Positions 63,246 to 64,000 of a stretch of 64,000 bases of DNA are shown one piece after another; position 1 is the first letter of the stretch; every line of letters begins with the position of its first letter. This DNA is from Nocardia sp. NBC_01329 (GTDB taxonomy: Bacteria > Actinomycetota > Actinomycetes > Mycobacteriales > Mycobacteriaceae). Where the stretch lies: positions 1,116,001-1,180,000 of the forward strand of contig NZ_CP108381.1 of the NCBI RefSeq assembly GCF_035956715.1, read 5' to 3'. The notes below the pieces were generated by a model that saw only the letters and a list, made by a program, of their open reading frames with translations, searched no databases and was not told the DNA's origin. Made by a program: the position numbers and the translations under genes.

Positions 63246-64000
63246 TCAGTCCAGGTAGTCGCGCAGGACCTGCGACCGGCTGGGGTGCCGGAGCTTGCTC
63301 ATGGTCTTGGATTCGATCTGCCGGATCCGCTCACGGGTGACCCCGTAGACCTGACCGATCTCGTCCAAGGTGCGCGGCTGGCCGTCGGTGAGACCGAACC
63401 GCAGCCGCACCACCCCCGCCTCACGTTCGGACAGGGTCTCCAGCACCGACTGCAGCTGATCCTGCAGCAGCGTGAAGCTGACCGCGTCCACCGCGACCAC
63501 GGCCTCGGAATCCTCGATGAAATCACCGAGTTGGCTGTCGCCCTCGTCGCCGATGGTCTGGTCGAGCGAGATGGGTTCCCGGGCGTACTGCTGGATCTCC
63601 AGCACCTTCTCCGGGGTGATATCCATTTCCTTGGCCAGCTCCTCCGGGGTGGGCTCGCGGCCCAGATCCTGGAGCAGCTCGCGCTGGATTCGCCCGAGCT
63701 TGTTGATGACCTCCACCATGTGCACCGGGATACGGATGGTGCGCGCCTGGTCGGCCATGGCGCGGGTGATGGCCTGCCGGATCCACCAGGTGGCGTAGGT
63801 GGAGAACTTGTAGCCCTTGGTGTAGTCGAACTTCTCGACCGCACGGATCAGGCCCAGGTTGCCCTCCTGGATGAGATCCAGGAACGCCATACCGCGGCCG
63901 GTGTAGCGCTTGGCCAGCGAGACCACCAGGCGCAGGTTCGCCTCGAGCAGATGGTTCTTGGCGCGGTTGCCGTCGCGGATGATCCAGTTGAAATCGCGGC
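63246..64000 (-). CDS. sigA: Primary sigma factor SigA, 5' part outside window
   Basis: The frame is open from its stop at 63246 to the window edge, giving the last 251 codons of the housekeeping sigma factor. Region 2 is present ([40 protein letters not shown]), region 3 follows, and region 4 reads [20 protein letters not shown], ending [11 protein letters not shown]. The C-terminal end is the SigA/HrdB form, distinct from the sigB product encoded at 47.7-48.7 kb. The edge reads [20 protein letters not shown], so the N-terminal domain and start lie outside. Confidence 0.97.
   Translation of the reverse strand, partial: RDFNWIIRDGNRAKNHLLEANLRLVVSLAKRYTGRGMAFLDLIQEGNLGLIRAVEKFDYTKGYKFSTYATWWIRQAITRAMADQARTIRIPVHMVEVINKLGRIQRELLQDLGREPTPEELAKEMDITPEKVLEIQQYAREPISLDQTIGDEGDSQLGDFIEDSEAVVAVDAVSFTLLQDQLQSVLETLSEREAGVVRLRFGLTDGQPRTLDEIGQVYGVTRERIRQIESKTMSKLRHPSRSQVLRDYLD

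Overview
The window is high-GC actinobacterial chromosome. Gene order follows the block I know from Mycobacterium tuberculosis as roughly Rv2747 to Rv2703 (argA, pgsA3, clgR, pspA, recA-recX, miaB, miaA, dapF, hflX, fadE20, lexA, nrdR, ideR, sigB, sigA). It also has the Corynebacterium-type features gluABCD beside recX and galE directly behind the ideR/dtxR gene. With an intein-free RecA and many extra genes, a Nocardia-like member of the Mycobacteriales is my best guess; the species is not determined. Homologies are recalled from family knowledge and were not searched.

Layout. 1-4.5 kb: the end of an argA-type GNAT gene, then pgsA3-cinA-clgR-pspA-pspM-like-small membrane protein (envelope stress), starting at a good ECF-sigma-type promoter. 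4.5-8.9 kb: PIG-L deacetylase, glycosyltransferase, DUF3046, then recA-recX with both an SOS box and a PafBC-type promoter. 8.9-12.6 kb: the glutamate-type ABC transporter gluABCD on the minus strand, with a hairpin after gluB and a four-copy repeat between gluC and gluD. 12.8-22.2 kb: miaB, membrane protein, DUF349 protein, LigB-like protein, miaA, TrmH-family methylase, dapF, hflX. 22.3-28.7 kb: acyltransferase, acyl-CoA dehydrogenase, an SDR/dihydrodipicolinate-reductase-like pair facing an IclR regulator across a perfect palindrome, and a GGCT-like protein.

28.7-31 kb is the SOS centre: lexA, three SOS boxes, a divergent ChiZ/DivS-like small membrane protein, and nrdR. 31-41.6 kb: hrpA, DUF5134, then speD, a DUF3516-type helicase and a PAC2 gene, followed by an intergenic pair of DnaA boxes and a DUF4192 gene. 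41.6-50.4 kb: galE-ideR, acuC overlapping a large GNAT/acyl-CoA-synthetase fusion (a likely protein-acetylation eraser and writer), sigB with an ECF-type promoter, and a methyltransferase. 50.4-58.8 kb: DUF3099, DUF3039, YihY/BrkB, an SF2 helicase, a SNF2-SWIM pair, a TetR regulator and small conserved proteins. 58.8-64 kb: a NarL-type two-component system, eutBC and the 3' part of sigA.

Many genes are joined by ATGA or GTGA stop/start overlaps, and convergent pairs are separated by strong perfect hairpins. I saw no tRNA, rRNA, CRISPR array, insertion sequence or prophage. Most of the window is conserved housekeeping and stress-response chromosome; the unusual material is in regulatory sites, repeats and a few gene pairings.
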